From the NCBI GenBank assembly GCA_015178975.1, contig WHVD01000016.1:310001-374000 (forward strand): a stretch of DNA of 64,000 bases, given 5' to 3'. This document shows positions 1 to 11,449 of the stretch, one piece after another. Position 1 is the stretch's first letter; each line of letters begins with the position of its first letter. The DNA comes from Hysterangium stoloniferum. Taxonomy: Eukaryota; Basidiomycota; Agaricomycetes; Hysterangiales; Hysterangiaceae. The position numbers and the translations under genes are program-made. The notes below the pieces were generated by a model. The model saw nothing but the letters and a program-made list of their open reading frames with translations, made no database searches and was not told the DNA's origin.

Positions 1-2326
1 TGAATAATCACAGAGCACTTGTATGGCTAATCTGAACTTTACACTTTCCCACTGTCCATCACTAGTACATCTGAGTAGCTGAGCTGGAAGATCTGATGAA
101 GTGGTTTGTAATCTCCCATCATATGTATTTGCTAGTGGGAATTCTGCAGCTTGTTTAAAAATCCTTTCCATGATATTTTGGTGGTGAAAGAATCCCAGAA
201 CCTTCAAAACAAATAATGCATCTTGTGCACTTTTCATTAATATGGCCTGCTTTTCAATCAGATCATATGACAGTCTTAAAGTACTATAAACAGTGTGATT
301 ATATCCTAGTGCCCCTTTCATTGAAGGATGGTCTGCATCAAAAATCTCTGAGTGATATTTTTCATGCATCATTAGATACTCTCTAACTCCACAGAGTCCA
401 GTTAAAATGGCAGCTCCAGCAATATCTATTGCAAGAGGCAAGAAGCCAAGTCGAGCAACAATCTTCTCCAACAATTCCTGTGGGATAATATTTGATTTCT
501 TGTCAAATTTAGCTGCAGCTTGAAAGAGGGCAAGTGCTTGATCACTCTCCATTGAGAGAACCTCCAATGAGTCTATAACATGGCTGGCCAGTCCAGGATT
601 CCGGCTAGTAATTAAGACATGAGTCTGGCACTGTGGCAAATAGTCTTTAACAACTCCATCCATTCCATCAGCATTGTCAAGGATGAGGAGACACTTCTTT
701 TGAGTGGCTGTAAGCCACCTCAATACTCCCTCTGGAGACTTTTCGATGCCCTTGGATTTGGCCTCGAAATCATCAGCAATACTTGAAAATCCATTTGTTA
801 ATGTTTCTGCATTTGTGCTATCTATCCAGAATATCCTCCAAAAGTGACTTCATACTCTACTGTAAGCATTGGTAAGAAGAAACAAAGTATTACCAGCTTA
901 CCAGTCATTGCTAACCAGCTTTTCAATGAATTTCAAACAAATCTGAGTTTTCCCAACTCCTCCCATATCATACAAAAGGAAATGATTCCACATTCGATGG
1001 GAACTCTCAGAAGAAAAAAAATCTTTGAGTCTTGTGAGATATTTCTCCTGTCCCACAAATCTTGGACTAGAATGGTGCTTAGACATGTATAAAGGTCCTT
1101 GGAAGTTATCCTCTGTTTAATAAAGTTAGCCTGTGTATGTCTATTTATGGCAACACACCATTTTGCTGATTAAATTTAATCCACTGGGCATGAACAGTGG
1201 CTGGAGCTTTCTTAATCATATCTTGTACAGTGCACAGCACAGACTTGTAGTCATTATCATTGACAGACTGAAATTTGGACATCCCAGTGTGATCCTTCTG
1301 CATGCTTATTGGTTCTATGTTCACAGCCCCGGGCAAGACAGCAGATGCTTTGGGAACAATCTCCATGTATGCTGTAATTTAGCATATTTGCAAGGTATAT
1401 TAGAATTCTCAAACTCACAATTGCAGAACTATGTCCAGGGAGACTAGTTGGTAAGGTTTCATAGAAAAACTTCATGTGAAAATGGGCAGTGATGGCATTA
1501 AAATAGGATATTTGTTCCTGTAATGGCTCAGAGTGAGTGGTTAAATGCTTCAACAAAATATTGTTTGGCCGACTGCATAGCGAAAGAAGTTTTGGCACCA
1601 TGTCTGTGCCTTGGTGAGGTGTACCAAGGAAGACAATGCCATATGTTGACAAATGGATCCATTTATGTGGCAGGAGATGCCCTTCATGGGCAACATTTGC
1701 TTGTATTAAGGCCTGTTCCCAAGCATGAATGACGCGTAGCAGACAGATTATTACGAGATGACGTACACTCTTGAGAATAATGCCGCCTAGGCTATGAGCA
1801 ATGAAGATTATTGGGCGTTCCTACGGAAAATGGGAAACAATCATCAGCACGCAAGACAAACAACAGTGATTCTCAGTCAGTGAACCTTAGTTTCTCCTGT
1901 TTCCCTGGACATGGAAAGTCGTGCAAGGAGGTCCTGTGCGTGACCATGCAGAGTCTGCTCAGACAATGAACTATTTGTGTAGGCATCGTAACCATACGAC
2001 AAAATCCGGGCTGTAGGTATGGTGTGCGGGAGAAAGTCCCGGAGCCAGAGCTTCCCATTATCGGCTGTCCAGGACTCTTCGCGATGCCCATCGAACCCAT
2101 GAATAGCGACAATACTATAAATGGGAAAAATGTTAGGAATCGGACGCTGATGTGTTTGCAGCTCGATCCCTCACTCGATAGTAGGGGACGTCCCTGGTAC
2201 AAGTTCTTTAATTCCAAAACCGGGATCATTGTATGTATCCTCCGGTTGGTTCACGACATGAGGAGAGTTAGCACTTGTTAGTTTGCGTTTGGCAAAACGA
2301 TGGCGCAGCTTCGACAAAAACGGCAT
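1..2326 (-). CDS. Fungal NLR-type STAND protein: alpha/beta-hydrolase effector + NB-ARC (3' end outside window)
   Basis: This looks like an intracellular NOD-like receptor of fungi. I join exons at 2326-2175, 2114-1886, 1820-1767, 1712 to about 1470, about 1362 to 1180, 1065 to about 883, and about 858 to the window edge. The N-terminal region reads as a SERAC1/DUF676-like alpha/beta hydrolase: DIVAIHGFDGH, the nucleophile elbow AHSLGG, FLGTPHQGTD, and a late KDHTGMSKF that supplies the likely catalytic His. The nucleotide-binding domain follows, with Walker A GGVGKT, then FWIDST, Walker B CLLILDNAD, a sensor-like VLITSR and the GLPL-like LGFLPLAI. The frame then stays open to base 1, so the C-terminal repeats, if any, lie outside the window. 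In this family ligand binding to the repeats is thought to trigger oligomerisation and activate the effector. The serine and histidine are both present, so the hydrolase may be active. Family assignment is firm; exact splice sites are inferred. Confidence 0.85.
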
Positions 2327-2439
2327 GCTGAGATGGAATGGTAGTAAGTGAGTGCTAAGGACGTGGGTCACCCGTGACTTGCTTCTCTGTACCCACGGTG
2401 TACAGCCTAAGGAATATACAACCCCTCCTTGCAACGTTT

Positions 2440-2964
2440 TAAGGCCTTGTGATGATTGAATTTCAACATAACATACAGTGCTGAGGATTTGGAACCATGC
2501 TGTTTATTCGCCAGATTTAATCCCAACCAGAGCAAAAGCACCACAGGATGAGTAGGATTCATTTAACGCCGGACGTTTACGCGTGCAGAGCCAGCTTCGT
2601 CTACTTCGAACTGACCTTAAACGAGGAGCTGTATAATTGGGTAGGGAAGAGGGTTAGCTCTTCGCGTATGCATGGTAAGACTCGGCGGGTCTTCCTTGTG
2701 CATTTACAACTCTCGCTATTAATAAACTGCTATTCTGAGTCAATCACTAGATTACGGATTGATAACTGTGTTACTAGGAATATTTTCAACCCAATGGGTG
2801 GTTGGCAAAATAATTAGAAAGGTTGTAAAGGATTGGTAAGATGATAGTGAGTGAAAAATTCTCAGACTGTGGTGTCGAACTACTCCCAGGCACTCGTCAC
2901 TAAGTTTGGGTCCGGCTCCTTGGCTCGCTTACATAAACTGTATTACATACGCAAAACAATACAC
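2440..2964. other. Intergenic stretch upstream of the NLR
   Basis: I see no supported gene here. An 89-codon open frame at 2548-2817 on the + strand has no recognisable domain. The region should contain the NLR promoter, because the NLR start codon is at 2326 on the - strand. Confidence 0.4.
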
Positions 2965-4640
2965 TGAGAAATTCAAGTCCTAACAGGATCTTCGCACCTC
3001 CAGCATGAAAGTTTATCGGTATGACTAAACGACCCTTGCTATTTACTTCCCGTCTTAGTGAAACATGGCCATGGTCTTTGGATGTCGCATTTTCTTTCAC
3101 GGATACTCTACAGGTTGTACACACCTCTCGAACATTCGCACAGTACGATCTACGGCTTGATCAATGCGACAGTGATTCAAAGCCCTCATCCCTTTGTTAT
3201 ACAAACCTCTTGATGCTGTGCCTCGTCACAATGACTTGGAAGCCCAAGAATGACGTTGCGTTTGTGGCGGACAAGCAGGAGAAGGAAGAAGTGCCTTTTG
3301 ACGACTTGTGAGTTTCTTATGATGTATCGCTATCCTTCGTGTCACTAACATCTTTATCTTAGTCACCCGCCTTTCGCTCTAACGAAGGCGACTTCAGGTC
3401 CTATTTAGGAATCGACTATTGGAACGATGCCTTTGTCAGATTCTGGTTTTGATACTGGGACCATGGAGAGACTTGCACGGGGTTACGTGCTTGGTACTGA
3501 ATCGAATATGCCTAGGATAGACGGTTGCGCAATCAATGTTAAGGTGATAACGATGACGAAGATGACGTCAATGGTAGTGAGAGTGTAGGAACGGCCATCC
3601 CAGTAGGTGACGGACGGGACGGTATCACATTCGAAGAAAAGCGTAGAATATCATCGTCATTCATGGAGTCCTCGCTCGTTAAAAGCCGCATATCCTCCTT
3701 CACCACTGATGTCCGCTCTTCAACATCCTTAACAAACCTCCACGCATCATCGAGCCTTTCACCCTCGCCTTGCACCACCTCGTACGCCCGGCGCATCCCT
3801 GACCCAACCAGCCGCTCCCCTTCGCACTTTAGCCTGGCGATGCGCAAGGGTCAACCAAGCCCCAGTCCCCTCTCGAAAAATATCGTACAGCTTCGCGAAG
3901 GATCACCCGACAGCCATCTCGCGAGCGACGAGCGTAGCAATGGGGAACAAGACGACGAAGACGAAACTCAGAGTTGGGTTCTGGATCGGGTTCTGGATCA
4001 GGCTCGGAGTCGGGCGGACGTTCGCCTCCCGCATCACGGACACTTGTCCGTTCTCGCGAGTCTGAATCTCTATTCCAAGCAGCCATCCCCCATTCGCTCT
4101 TTAGCCAGACGACGTGTAAACACAAAAAGTTTCAGCCCACCGCCCTCGAACTGAAGGGCCGCCCGATCGCCAACTCGCGCGCGTGACGGGCGTGGTGATG
4201 AAAAAATGACAAACCCTGAAGATAGGTTTCACATGCCTGCCCGGAGTGATAGTTGGAGGCGGAGTCAAAAGTCAGATTCTGGACCTGGCCCAGGCTGGGA
4301 GTCTGACGGATGTTGAGCTCACACATGTCACCATCGCTTATTCGTTATTTTAAGTCTTTTTGCACCGTCATGAGGATTACCGATCGCCGATCGTCACCTT
4401 TTTCGATCTACTTCCAAAAAGTTGCCGCGTTGTGGAAAGCTCGTTGGAGCAGGTCTCCGCAACCCGGCACTCCGAGGTTTAGGTCTGTTAAGCATGGGCC
4501 CCGTGTGGGTTGAGGAGCTGACGATTATAAGCATTAGGAAGGGGATTACTAATGAAGAGGTCGTCTAAGACACACCTGGAGTAGGACACTGGAACAGATG
4601 GCGGGGGAGTTTTCGGAGATGGTGGCGATGCTTACGTTGA
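2965..4640 (+). pseudogene. Decayed partial copy A of an RTC1/WDR24-like SEA-complex gene
   Basis: This is a partial copy, in opposite orientation, of the gene remnant at 6160-8683. Shared blocks include the stretch around 3020-3310 (SLDVAFSFTDTLQ, DLRLDQCDSD, PKNDVAFVADKQE), the block at 3420-3540 (TGTMERLARGYVLGTES) and the acidic/Ser-rich part at 3560-4060 ending in SGSGSESGGRSPPAS. Compared with the other copy it lacks about 650 bp of the WD40 region: the short MKVY segment near 3005 is joined directly to the GVTKRP-equivalent at 3021. It continues further at the 3' side, where the stretch near 4580-4640 reads RTLEQMAGEFSEMVAML, similar to the C-terminal helical region of WDR24/Rtc1. Several reading-frame changes are needed to follow the protein, so it is a pseudogene. 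The assignment rests on the better WD40 part of copy B. Confidence 0.6.
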
Positions 4641-5566
4641 TTTTATTAGGCGAACGTCCCACCGCGTGCTTGACGCACCATTGTAATACCCAAAGAATGA
4701 ACGATTGGACCGGTCGAGGAATGGGAGACGTTGATGTGAGTTGCTAGAACCCACCATAATATGTATATTAGAGTTATTAGGGGATTTTCCTGCTAGTAAT
4801 GTTTTCCCTGGTGCGCAATTCCACGGCCGTGATACAAGCGTAATGAGTATGTACGAATTGCACAGACAGCTAACATATTATTGTATCGTCTGTCTCGATG
4901 GGAGTAGAGGGGCGATGACCGGTGAGGATTTGGAAGGCAATGCAAAAAATCAATTATTTCGTTAGGATTAGGAATCGACACGTGCCTCCTTCTACCTTCC
5001 CCTAATTTCTTTTTTTTTGTTAAATCTCGATCGCATCATGGTACATCTATTTCGAAAAGGGAACAAACAAACAAAATTTAATTCTGAGCAAATACCGCAC
5101 AATCCTCTCATTCTATGCACACGCGTAATCCAAATCTCCCCAGGCGTACTCCTCGCCGTCAAATTCCTAAACGACTTTCCAGCAGAAACCAAGTTGTTTA
5201 TTCGCTTCTCGTATGTTTTGTCTCTTCATGTTTCCCCCACTAGCACTCATCACCACAGCTACCCAACAATGACCTGAGAGACACGGTAAGTGGTCATTTG
5301 ACTGAACGTTGAGTCTACTTATTCCGCTTGAATTCCTATTTTATGAATGATAGTACTTGTTTACGGTGTCATATAGTCCTAATGTCAATTTGGGTTAATT
5401 GGATCAAACATATGGGGAGTGACAAAGCCTTAACAGAAACCTGATTATTCCGCCACTTGTGGGACACTGAAGTAATGCTGAGAAAATTGGATTTATTCCA
5501 CAGACGGGATTACATAAAATAACAGTTTCTCGCAAAGCACCGTTTATGTAAGAAGGAACTTGTAAA
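4641..5566. other. Gap between the two RTC1-like copies
   Basis: I find no supported gene. Open frames of 60-86 codons at 4741-4965 and 5017-5277 show no domain. The stretch may hold further decayed 3' sequence of copy A or the original breakpoint of the inverted duplication. Confidence 0.3.
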
Positions 5567-6157
5567 TCAGTGAGAAGGTGACGGAATTGCTAGGACTTGT
5601 TGCCATCTGTCCGTGTGACCAGCTGCCGCCACTAGATACGTATCCAGAGTTCCGTCTCCCTTCATAAGACCGAGTTAAAAAATAATGGTTCATGGATAGA
5701 TGAACAAGGAAAGGCACATACAACCATTGTGTGAGGAAATCCGACATCAAAGGGAAGCACATCCTCCAAAGCTTGGATGTGAGCTGGGGTTAAAGTGAGA
5801 TCCAACGCTTCAATATTCGCTTGTAAATGCTCAATTTTCCTTCCAATAATTCTTGGGAATACATATGGAGATTTCTGATGAAGCAAAAGTTAGTCGAACG
5901 AACTATTCGTCACATTATTTGACCCACATGCATAACATATGCAATAGCCACAGCAGTAATATGCTTAGCCCCGATTTCCACGGAGATTTCTTCTAGCTTT
6001 CGGCACACTTTGATTTCATCGGGGGTGCGTTCTCAAGAGGTCGTGAGATAAGCACGACCACTTTCTCCGGTACGTGCACGTTCTTCCTCGGCATCTGCCA
6101 TGACGCGTCCTCGACCAATGACACCCCACGGAGCGAGCGCAAGGCCTTCAGAAAATG
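5567..6157 (-). pseudogene. Aldo-keto reductase (aryl-alcohol dehydrogenase type) 3' fragment
   Basis: The C-terminal half of an AAD-type NADPH aldo-keto reductase can be read in three exons. The first, about 6157-5928, contains LALAPWGVIGRGR, DAEEERARTGE and EIGAKHITAVAIAYVMH. The second, 5874-5722, contains KSPYVFP, IGRKIEHLQANIEALDL and LPFDVGFPH. The third, about 5659-5567, starts GDGTLDTYL and ends at a TGA. The first exon carries an in-frame TGA (about 6040) exactly where the family has a conserved Trp before ERT. The catalytic N-terminal half is missing: at about 6158 the sequence switches abruptly to the Ser-rich part of the RTC1-like remnant. The 254-codon open frame at 5993-6757 crosses that junction out of the reductase frame and is a chimera, not a real gene. 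Confidence 0.85.
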
Positions 6158-6159
6158 AA

Positions 6160-8683
6160 CAAGTGTCCGTGATGCAGGAGGCGAACATCCGCCCGACTCC
6201 GAGCCCGATCCAGAACCCGATCCAGAACCCGACACTGAGTCAGAGCCCAAATGCGCATTACTATCTCCATGTTCGTCTTCGTCGTTGTGTTCCCCATTAC
6301 TACGCTCCTCACTCGCGAACTGGCTGTCGGGTGATCCTTCGCGAAGCTGCACGATGCTTTCGAGAGCGGACTGGGGCTTGGTTGGCCCTTGCGTATCGCC
6401 AGGCTGAAGTGCGAAAGGGGAGCGGCTGGTTGGGCTAGGGATGCGCCGTGGGTACGAGGTGGTGCGAGGCGAGGATGAAAAGCTCAATGATGCATGCAGG
6501 GTTGTTAAGGATGTTGAAGAGCGGGTATCGGTGGTGAAGGAGGATGTGCGGCTTTTAGCAAGCGAGGACTCCATGAATGACGATGATATTCTACGCGTTT
6601 CTTCAAATTTGGTACGTCCACGGCCGTCACCTACTGGGATGGTCCTCCCTACACTCTCACTACCATTGACATCATCTTCGTCGTTGTTATCGCTTCCACT
6701 CTCGCTGTCTGAATCATCCAGCGCGCAGCCGTCAGTGTATGGCACAGAAACGGGCATACACCCTCGCTAGAGATAGACGCGTCATAGATGGACACCGACG
6801 ATGTTTGTGGCTCAGATGGAAGAGCGATTGGATTACCCCTAGGAGAGGGTGAGGGGGTCAGATGTGGCGATGAAGAGTCGGGATGGATAGATAGTTGACG
6901 AGGGCTGGCATGCGGGCTCGAGTGGAGGCTAGATTGCAGATGACCGTGCCTGGCGTCATTGTCTAGGAGGGGGAGAGTCCCCACAGCGGTAGTTTCCTCT
7001 TTGCTCTACGTTAGAGGTGTGGAAGTAGTGTCTTCGTCTTTTAGGATGATTATCTTCGGTTTGACATATAAGAGTCCACAGACTCTTGCTGCGCTACTTT
7101 GGCCTTCCTCAGCCGCTCTCTGGATGTATAATGGTTCATAATCAAAATCGCGAAATGAGGAGAAAAGCGGCTTACCTTGGCGTTGATTTCGCAAACGTCT
7201 ATCCTAGGGATATTCGATTCAGTACCAAGGACGTAACCCCGTGCAAGTCTCTCCATTGTCCCGGTATCAACACCAAAATCTGACGAGAGCATCGTTCCAC
7301 CAGTCTGTTCCTTAGGCATGTACATAGGATCTGAAGTCGCCTTCGTTGGAGCGAAGGGTGGGGGGCTAATATAAAGATGTTAGAGACACGACGGATAGCA
7401 ATACATCATAGGCAACTCACAAGTCGGCAAAAGGCTCTTCTTCCTCCTGTTTATCCGCCACAAACGCAATGTCATTCTTGGGCGGCCAAGTCATGGCGAC
7501 ACGAGGCACAGCATCAAGAGGTTTGTAAAACAACGGGGATGAGGGCTTTAAATCACTGTCACATTGATCGAGCCGCAGATCGTGCTGTGGGAATGTTCAG
7601 GAGGTGTGTAAAGCCTGCAGAGTATCCGTGAAAGAAAATGCGACATCTAAAGACCATGTCTATGTTTCATTAAGTTGAGAAGAGAAATAGCAGGGGTCGT
7701 TTAGTCACACCGGTCATACTGGTCATGACGCCCTCTGGACAGCCCATGGCCCATTTTCCAATCCAACACCGTCTGATGTCCCATATTTCAACGGCTGGAC
7801 CGTCGTCGTTGCTCGATACAATCTGTCAAATCACTTAGTGTTGCATGGTGGCATACGAACGACCTCTTACGGAGACTTCTGTGTCGCATCCCAGACGCCA
7901 TCTCACACATTAGCCCACAAAACCTGGATGACAGCGTTCGCATTGGGCCATTCAGACCCATCTTCTTTGATTTAATCATTATGTCACGATCGGATGTTCC
8001 AGTTTGGGGAGGAGGGAGTGTCAAATCCCAGATCTGCCGGCTTGTAAGAGGTAGAGTGAGGTAGAGGGATGAGAGGCCATACCTTGACACGTCTGTCCTT
8101 ACCGCTCGTTGCCAGCCAACCGAGGCCACTTTCACGCATACTGGGTTGCTTGCTGCCAGTCCATCGACAGCACGACACAAGAGTGGGCGAGTGTGATCCG
8201 TTCCAGCGATCGGGCCTTTGAGCGCAGGTCCCAACTATTTACGGTCAAAATGTGAATTGGGAGTGTATAAAGCCCTTACCGTTGAATATTTCCACTTCCA
8301 GTCCCATAAAGACTTGAAAAGGGTGGGAAGGGACAGGACACATCGCCAAGGTTCGGATTGGAGTAGCGTGATAAACTTTCATGGTGGATGCTGGAGGTGT
8401 GCAAAGATCCTATGATGTGGTTAGGACTTGCATTTCAAAGCGCTTTTTCTGCTGGGCTCACCCACACACGTAGATGTCCATCCTGCGATCCACTTGTGAA
8501 AAGATAAGGAAGAAACGACGACAAGGCGAGCTTGTTGACGGCTCGCGTGTGCGCCTTTACGCGTGTCTCTGGTTTTACTCGATCAAATGGAATAGAATAG
8601 TGGTGAGAAACTGGCGATAAAAGCTGACCGAGAGATAACAAGCTCGCTATTTCTCTGCGTATGTCCGTACCCAAACTTGACAC
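6160..8683 (-). pseudogene. Decayed RTC1/WDR24-like WD40 gene, copy B (SEA/GATOR2 complex family)
   Basis: The - strand carries successive WD40 elements of the Rtc1 (Sea2)/WDR24 type. At 8580-8465 are AHTRAVNKLALS and SGSQDGHLRVW, at 8240-8190 WDLRSKARSLERITLAH, at 8135-8030 GLGWLATSGKDRR joined over an intron to VKIWDLTLPP, and at 7800-7760 AVEIWDIRRCWIGKW. Downstream come KPLDAVPRVAMTWPPKND (about 7500), GTMERLARGYVLG, a VCEINAK...AAEEGQSSAARVCGLL block (the NA-x-A-type helical segment of this family) and an acidic/Ser-rich disordered tail. In the family it would act in TORC1 amino-acid signalling at the vacuole. Frameshifts between LSMDW and GLGWL and near 7900, plus in-frame stops, show decay. 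The 3' end is replaced by the aldo-keto reductase fragment. A functional parent should exist elsewhere in the genome. Confidence 0.7.
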
Positions 8684-9739
8684 TCTCGGTTTTTGCTGGA
8701 AGGAAGATTCTTGAAATGCTAGCCCAATCCTCGGTATTCATCACGACGGCAAGGCCTCATCATCTCAATCACGGATACTTCACTTCATATTGCAGTTAAT
8801 GAGAAATCAGCGGTGGATACCTTTTCCGAATCTCCTAATATTGGGATTAAACAAGGTCAAAACATTGAGCGGGGTGGGAAAGGTTGGTTTGCAATCGTGT
8901 CAATGCCAGACATGGTCTATGGACCTACTGCGCGGGATATCGGTGAGGTACTCTTGAGCATCGAATCCTTTCTGTCGAGGTTCCGCGCCCTCTAAAGCAT
9001 CTACGCGACTTTTAAAGCCCTCTAGAATGGCCCAATAGCTCACTGGATCGAAAAAGGATGTCTCTCGAGATTCAAACCATCTTCCTGAAGTTAACGAGAT
9101 AGTGCTATGGTTCATTTATTCCAGCTCTCACCTACGACTGTTCAAGCACTCCCTCACCATAATACAAGAGACACTCGATACAAAACAAATGCCTTCATCA
9201 ATGTTGAACTGTGTTAGTATTCCAAGTCACTAGCAGATCAAGAGCACTACAGTAATTCCAAGGTAAATTAGACGGCAGAATTAGTTTGAACTACACCATG
9301 GGCCATCTATTATGGCTGCTCTGCGGGGAGCAGTACATGTGTGTGTGTGTGTGTGCTTATCAATACAGGTTGGTGCAATAGGGTATGCTTAGTACTATGT
9401 TGGACCCGGGAACCACAGGAAAGACCAAGTTTATGTCAAGCACTCGATGTTGACTGACAGCAGCATGAATAAGACACTCACTACGAGACAATGTGACGAA
9501 TTCTAACAAAATGTATTGTCGGCTTGGGGGGAAAAGATTGTTTCCATACAGATCACTCCATAAGAATGCGCAGAATGGGGAGCAAACTCGGTGGTAATGA
9601 TGTCTTTCTCCTATATAGAAAGCCCCGACCAGGTTTAAAAGTGGGAATGAATCTCAATACTCCCTGCGATCTCATCTTGCACAGGCTGCACACGTATGTG
9701 TGACCAGAAACTACAAAATAAATTGGAATCACAACCTTG
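8684..9739. other. Region without supported gene; contains a (TG)n tract
   Basis: A 71-codon frame at 8900-9115 (-) contains SYWAILEGFKSRVDALE but I do not recognise it. A perfect TG dinucleotide run lies at 9338-9355. The rest, including 9360-9640, shows no coding signal I can support. Confidence 0.4.
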
Positions 9740-10215
9740 TCCGCTTCTGCGAGACTGAAAATAAAGAGAAAACGCTACGAGCAGGTTTAGGGAAAGAGAC
9801 GTTAAAGAGTTGTATTGGTGGTTGGGTGCACAGACCAAAGGCTACGGTACAGAATTTGACGGCAGTAATGCCGCCTACAGTAAACTGGCGGAGAGAGTGC
9901 GTTATAATACGGGTCCCGTTAGATTGAAAGTTCCAACACAGACGTCATCGTCCTGGAGCTGTAAAGGCCTTCTTTGTCAATCTACCTCATTGTGGTAAAC
10001 CGTAATGAACCTTGGACGCTTCGCAAATTTCAGTAAACGTTTGAACGAACGGAACATCGCCGAGATGGGCGAGTGTCTGTAGAGGAACTAATAGAGCTTG
10101 GCAAGATGTGCAATCGACCGCATTTTTGAGAGCGGCGAGAATATCATCCAAGAGATCTGCCTTGGACAAAGTGAGAAACAATAAGAGACTCGACACAGAA
10201 AAAAAAAGTAGCGTA
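9740..10215 (-). pseudogene. 5' fragment of an acid-sphingomyelinase-like gene (inverted partial duplicate)
   Basis: This is a near-identical inverted copy of the start of the gene at 36708-39399. It encodes LLLFLTLSKADLLDDIL, AVDCTSCQALLVPLQTLAH and, after an intron, DDDVCVGTFNLTGP and CTVAFGLCTQPP, which form the saposin-B domain of the sphingomyelinase family. It is broken: around 9912 two extra bases relative to the full copy shift the frame and create a stop (GTATTATAACGC against GTATTAGCGC). About 100 bp that encode the start of the phosphatase domain are missing, so the CCTAAACCTGCT block is followed directly by the segment containing CGTAGCGTTTTC. The catalytic phosphoesterase domain is absent. 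It cannot make an active enzyme. Confidence 0.9.
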
Positions 10216-10916
10216 TCTTGCTACCCATTGTGATGGACAACAGAGCTCACTAAAGATCAATCACTGCTCATTTATGTGGAAACCAACTGCGACCATATGG
10301 GTCTCGGAGTTTTCCTCAATCACCGTTGTAACGTTTTGAATTTGAATCTGCTATTTTTTCCGACAATCCAGACTTATTTGTCATAATACACCTTAATTTT
10401 GTTGTACCCAGTAACAAAAAGATAAATTTATAAGCTAAGTCAATATGTGCGAATTTTGAACTTATATAGTTCTACATATGCATGTTTGATACCTAATGGC
10501 TAGTTCCATAATTCTTAAAATATTCCATGCGCTCGGAAGAAGAGGAGGAAGCCCGTGCCCGTGATTTAACGGGATAAAAATGTACTCACAGCATCCACGT
10601 TGTAACACATACTGAGCCACGACACCACCGTTGTAACGTTCTCCATGTGAGTTTGCCCACATTCCAGACATTTGTCATTCTGCACCTTAATTTTGTTGTA
10701 ATAGTATATACAGTAACAAAAAGATAAACATAAGGCTATCTTTGTGAACTTTGAACTTCTACATAGTTCTGCATATATGCATGTTTGGTACTTAATGGCT
10801 AGTTTCTTAATGCTTAAAAATATTTCACGCGCTTGGAAAAAGATATATATATCTGGCTCAATAGTAACTACTGTTGGTAGGAAGAAGCTCGTGATTTCAG
10901 AAAATACAAAAATATA

Positions 10917-11010
10917 GCCTCAGGCGGAAATCGAACTCGCAACCTTAAGACTCCTACCCGGTCAGAGGGACTGTAAGAGTCTTACGCTCTACCGATTGAA
11001 CTACCAAGGC
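10917..11010 (-). tRNA. tRNA-Lys(CTT)-like module with intron, inside the repeat array
   Basis: The module folds as a tRNA: acceptor arm GCCTTGG against CTGAGGC, D arm GTTC/GAGC (one mismatch or wobble), anticodon stem TAAGA/TCTTA with CTT at positions 34-36, and an intron of about 23 nt after position 37. The T arm is GCGAG TTCGATT TCCGC with mismatches. Because it is embedded in a multi-copy repeat and its D and T stems are weakened, it is probably a SINE head rather than a working tRNA gene, though its internal A and B boxes look usable for Pol III. Confidence 0.5.
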
Positions 11011-11355
11011 ATTGGGGATAACACCTACATTCTGAACCATGACAGCACCGTTGCAACGTTCTGCATTCGAATCTGGTATTTATTCCAGACTTATTTGTCA
11101 TTCTACACCTTATTTTTGTTGTACCAGTCAGTATATACAGTGACAAAAAGATAAATTCATAAGTCTAAGTCAATATATCTTGGGGTGTGAACTTTGAACT
11201 TCTGCATAGCTATGGATATGCATGTTTGGTACTTAATGGGTTCCACGATGCTTAAAAATATTTCCCGTGCTTGGGAAAGAGATATATATGTGGCTCAATC
11301 AATAGTAACTGTTGGTAGGAAGGAGCTCGTGATTTAAGAAAATACAAAAAATATA

Positions 11356-11449
11356 GCCCCACGCAGGAGTCGAACCCGCAACCTTAAGACTTTTACCCGG
11401 TCAGAGGGACTGTAAGAATCTTATGCTCTACCGATTGAGCTACCAAGGC
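11356..11449 (-). tRNA. tRNA-Lys(CTT)-like module with intron, inside the repeat array
   Basis: The same structure as the module 439 bp to the left, but better preserved: D arm GCTC/GAGC, T arm GCGGG TTCGACT CCTGC with one mismatch, acceptor GCCTTGG/GTGGGGC, and T at position 32 before T-CTT. It could be transcribed and perhaps processed, but the repeat context argues for a SINE head. Confidence 0.5.

Noticed and set aside
844..1447. Plus-strand ORFs over the NLR
   Set aside because: They are antisense shadows of NB-ARC and hydrolase exons, which give strong motifs on the - strand.
5993..6757. 254-codon ORF as a genuine gene
   Set aside because: It joins two unrelated pseudogene fragments, and the reductase part is read in the wrong frame.
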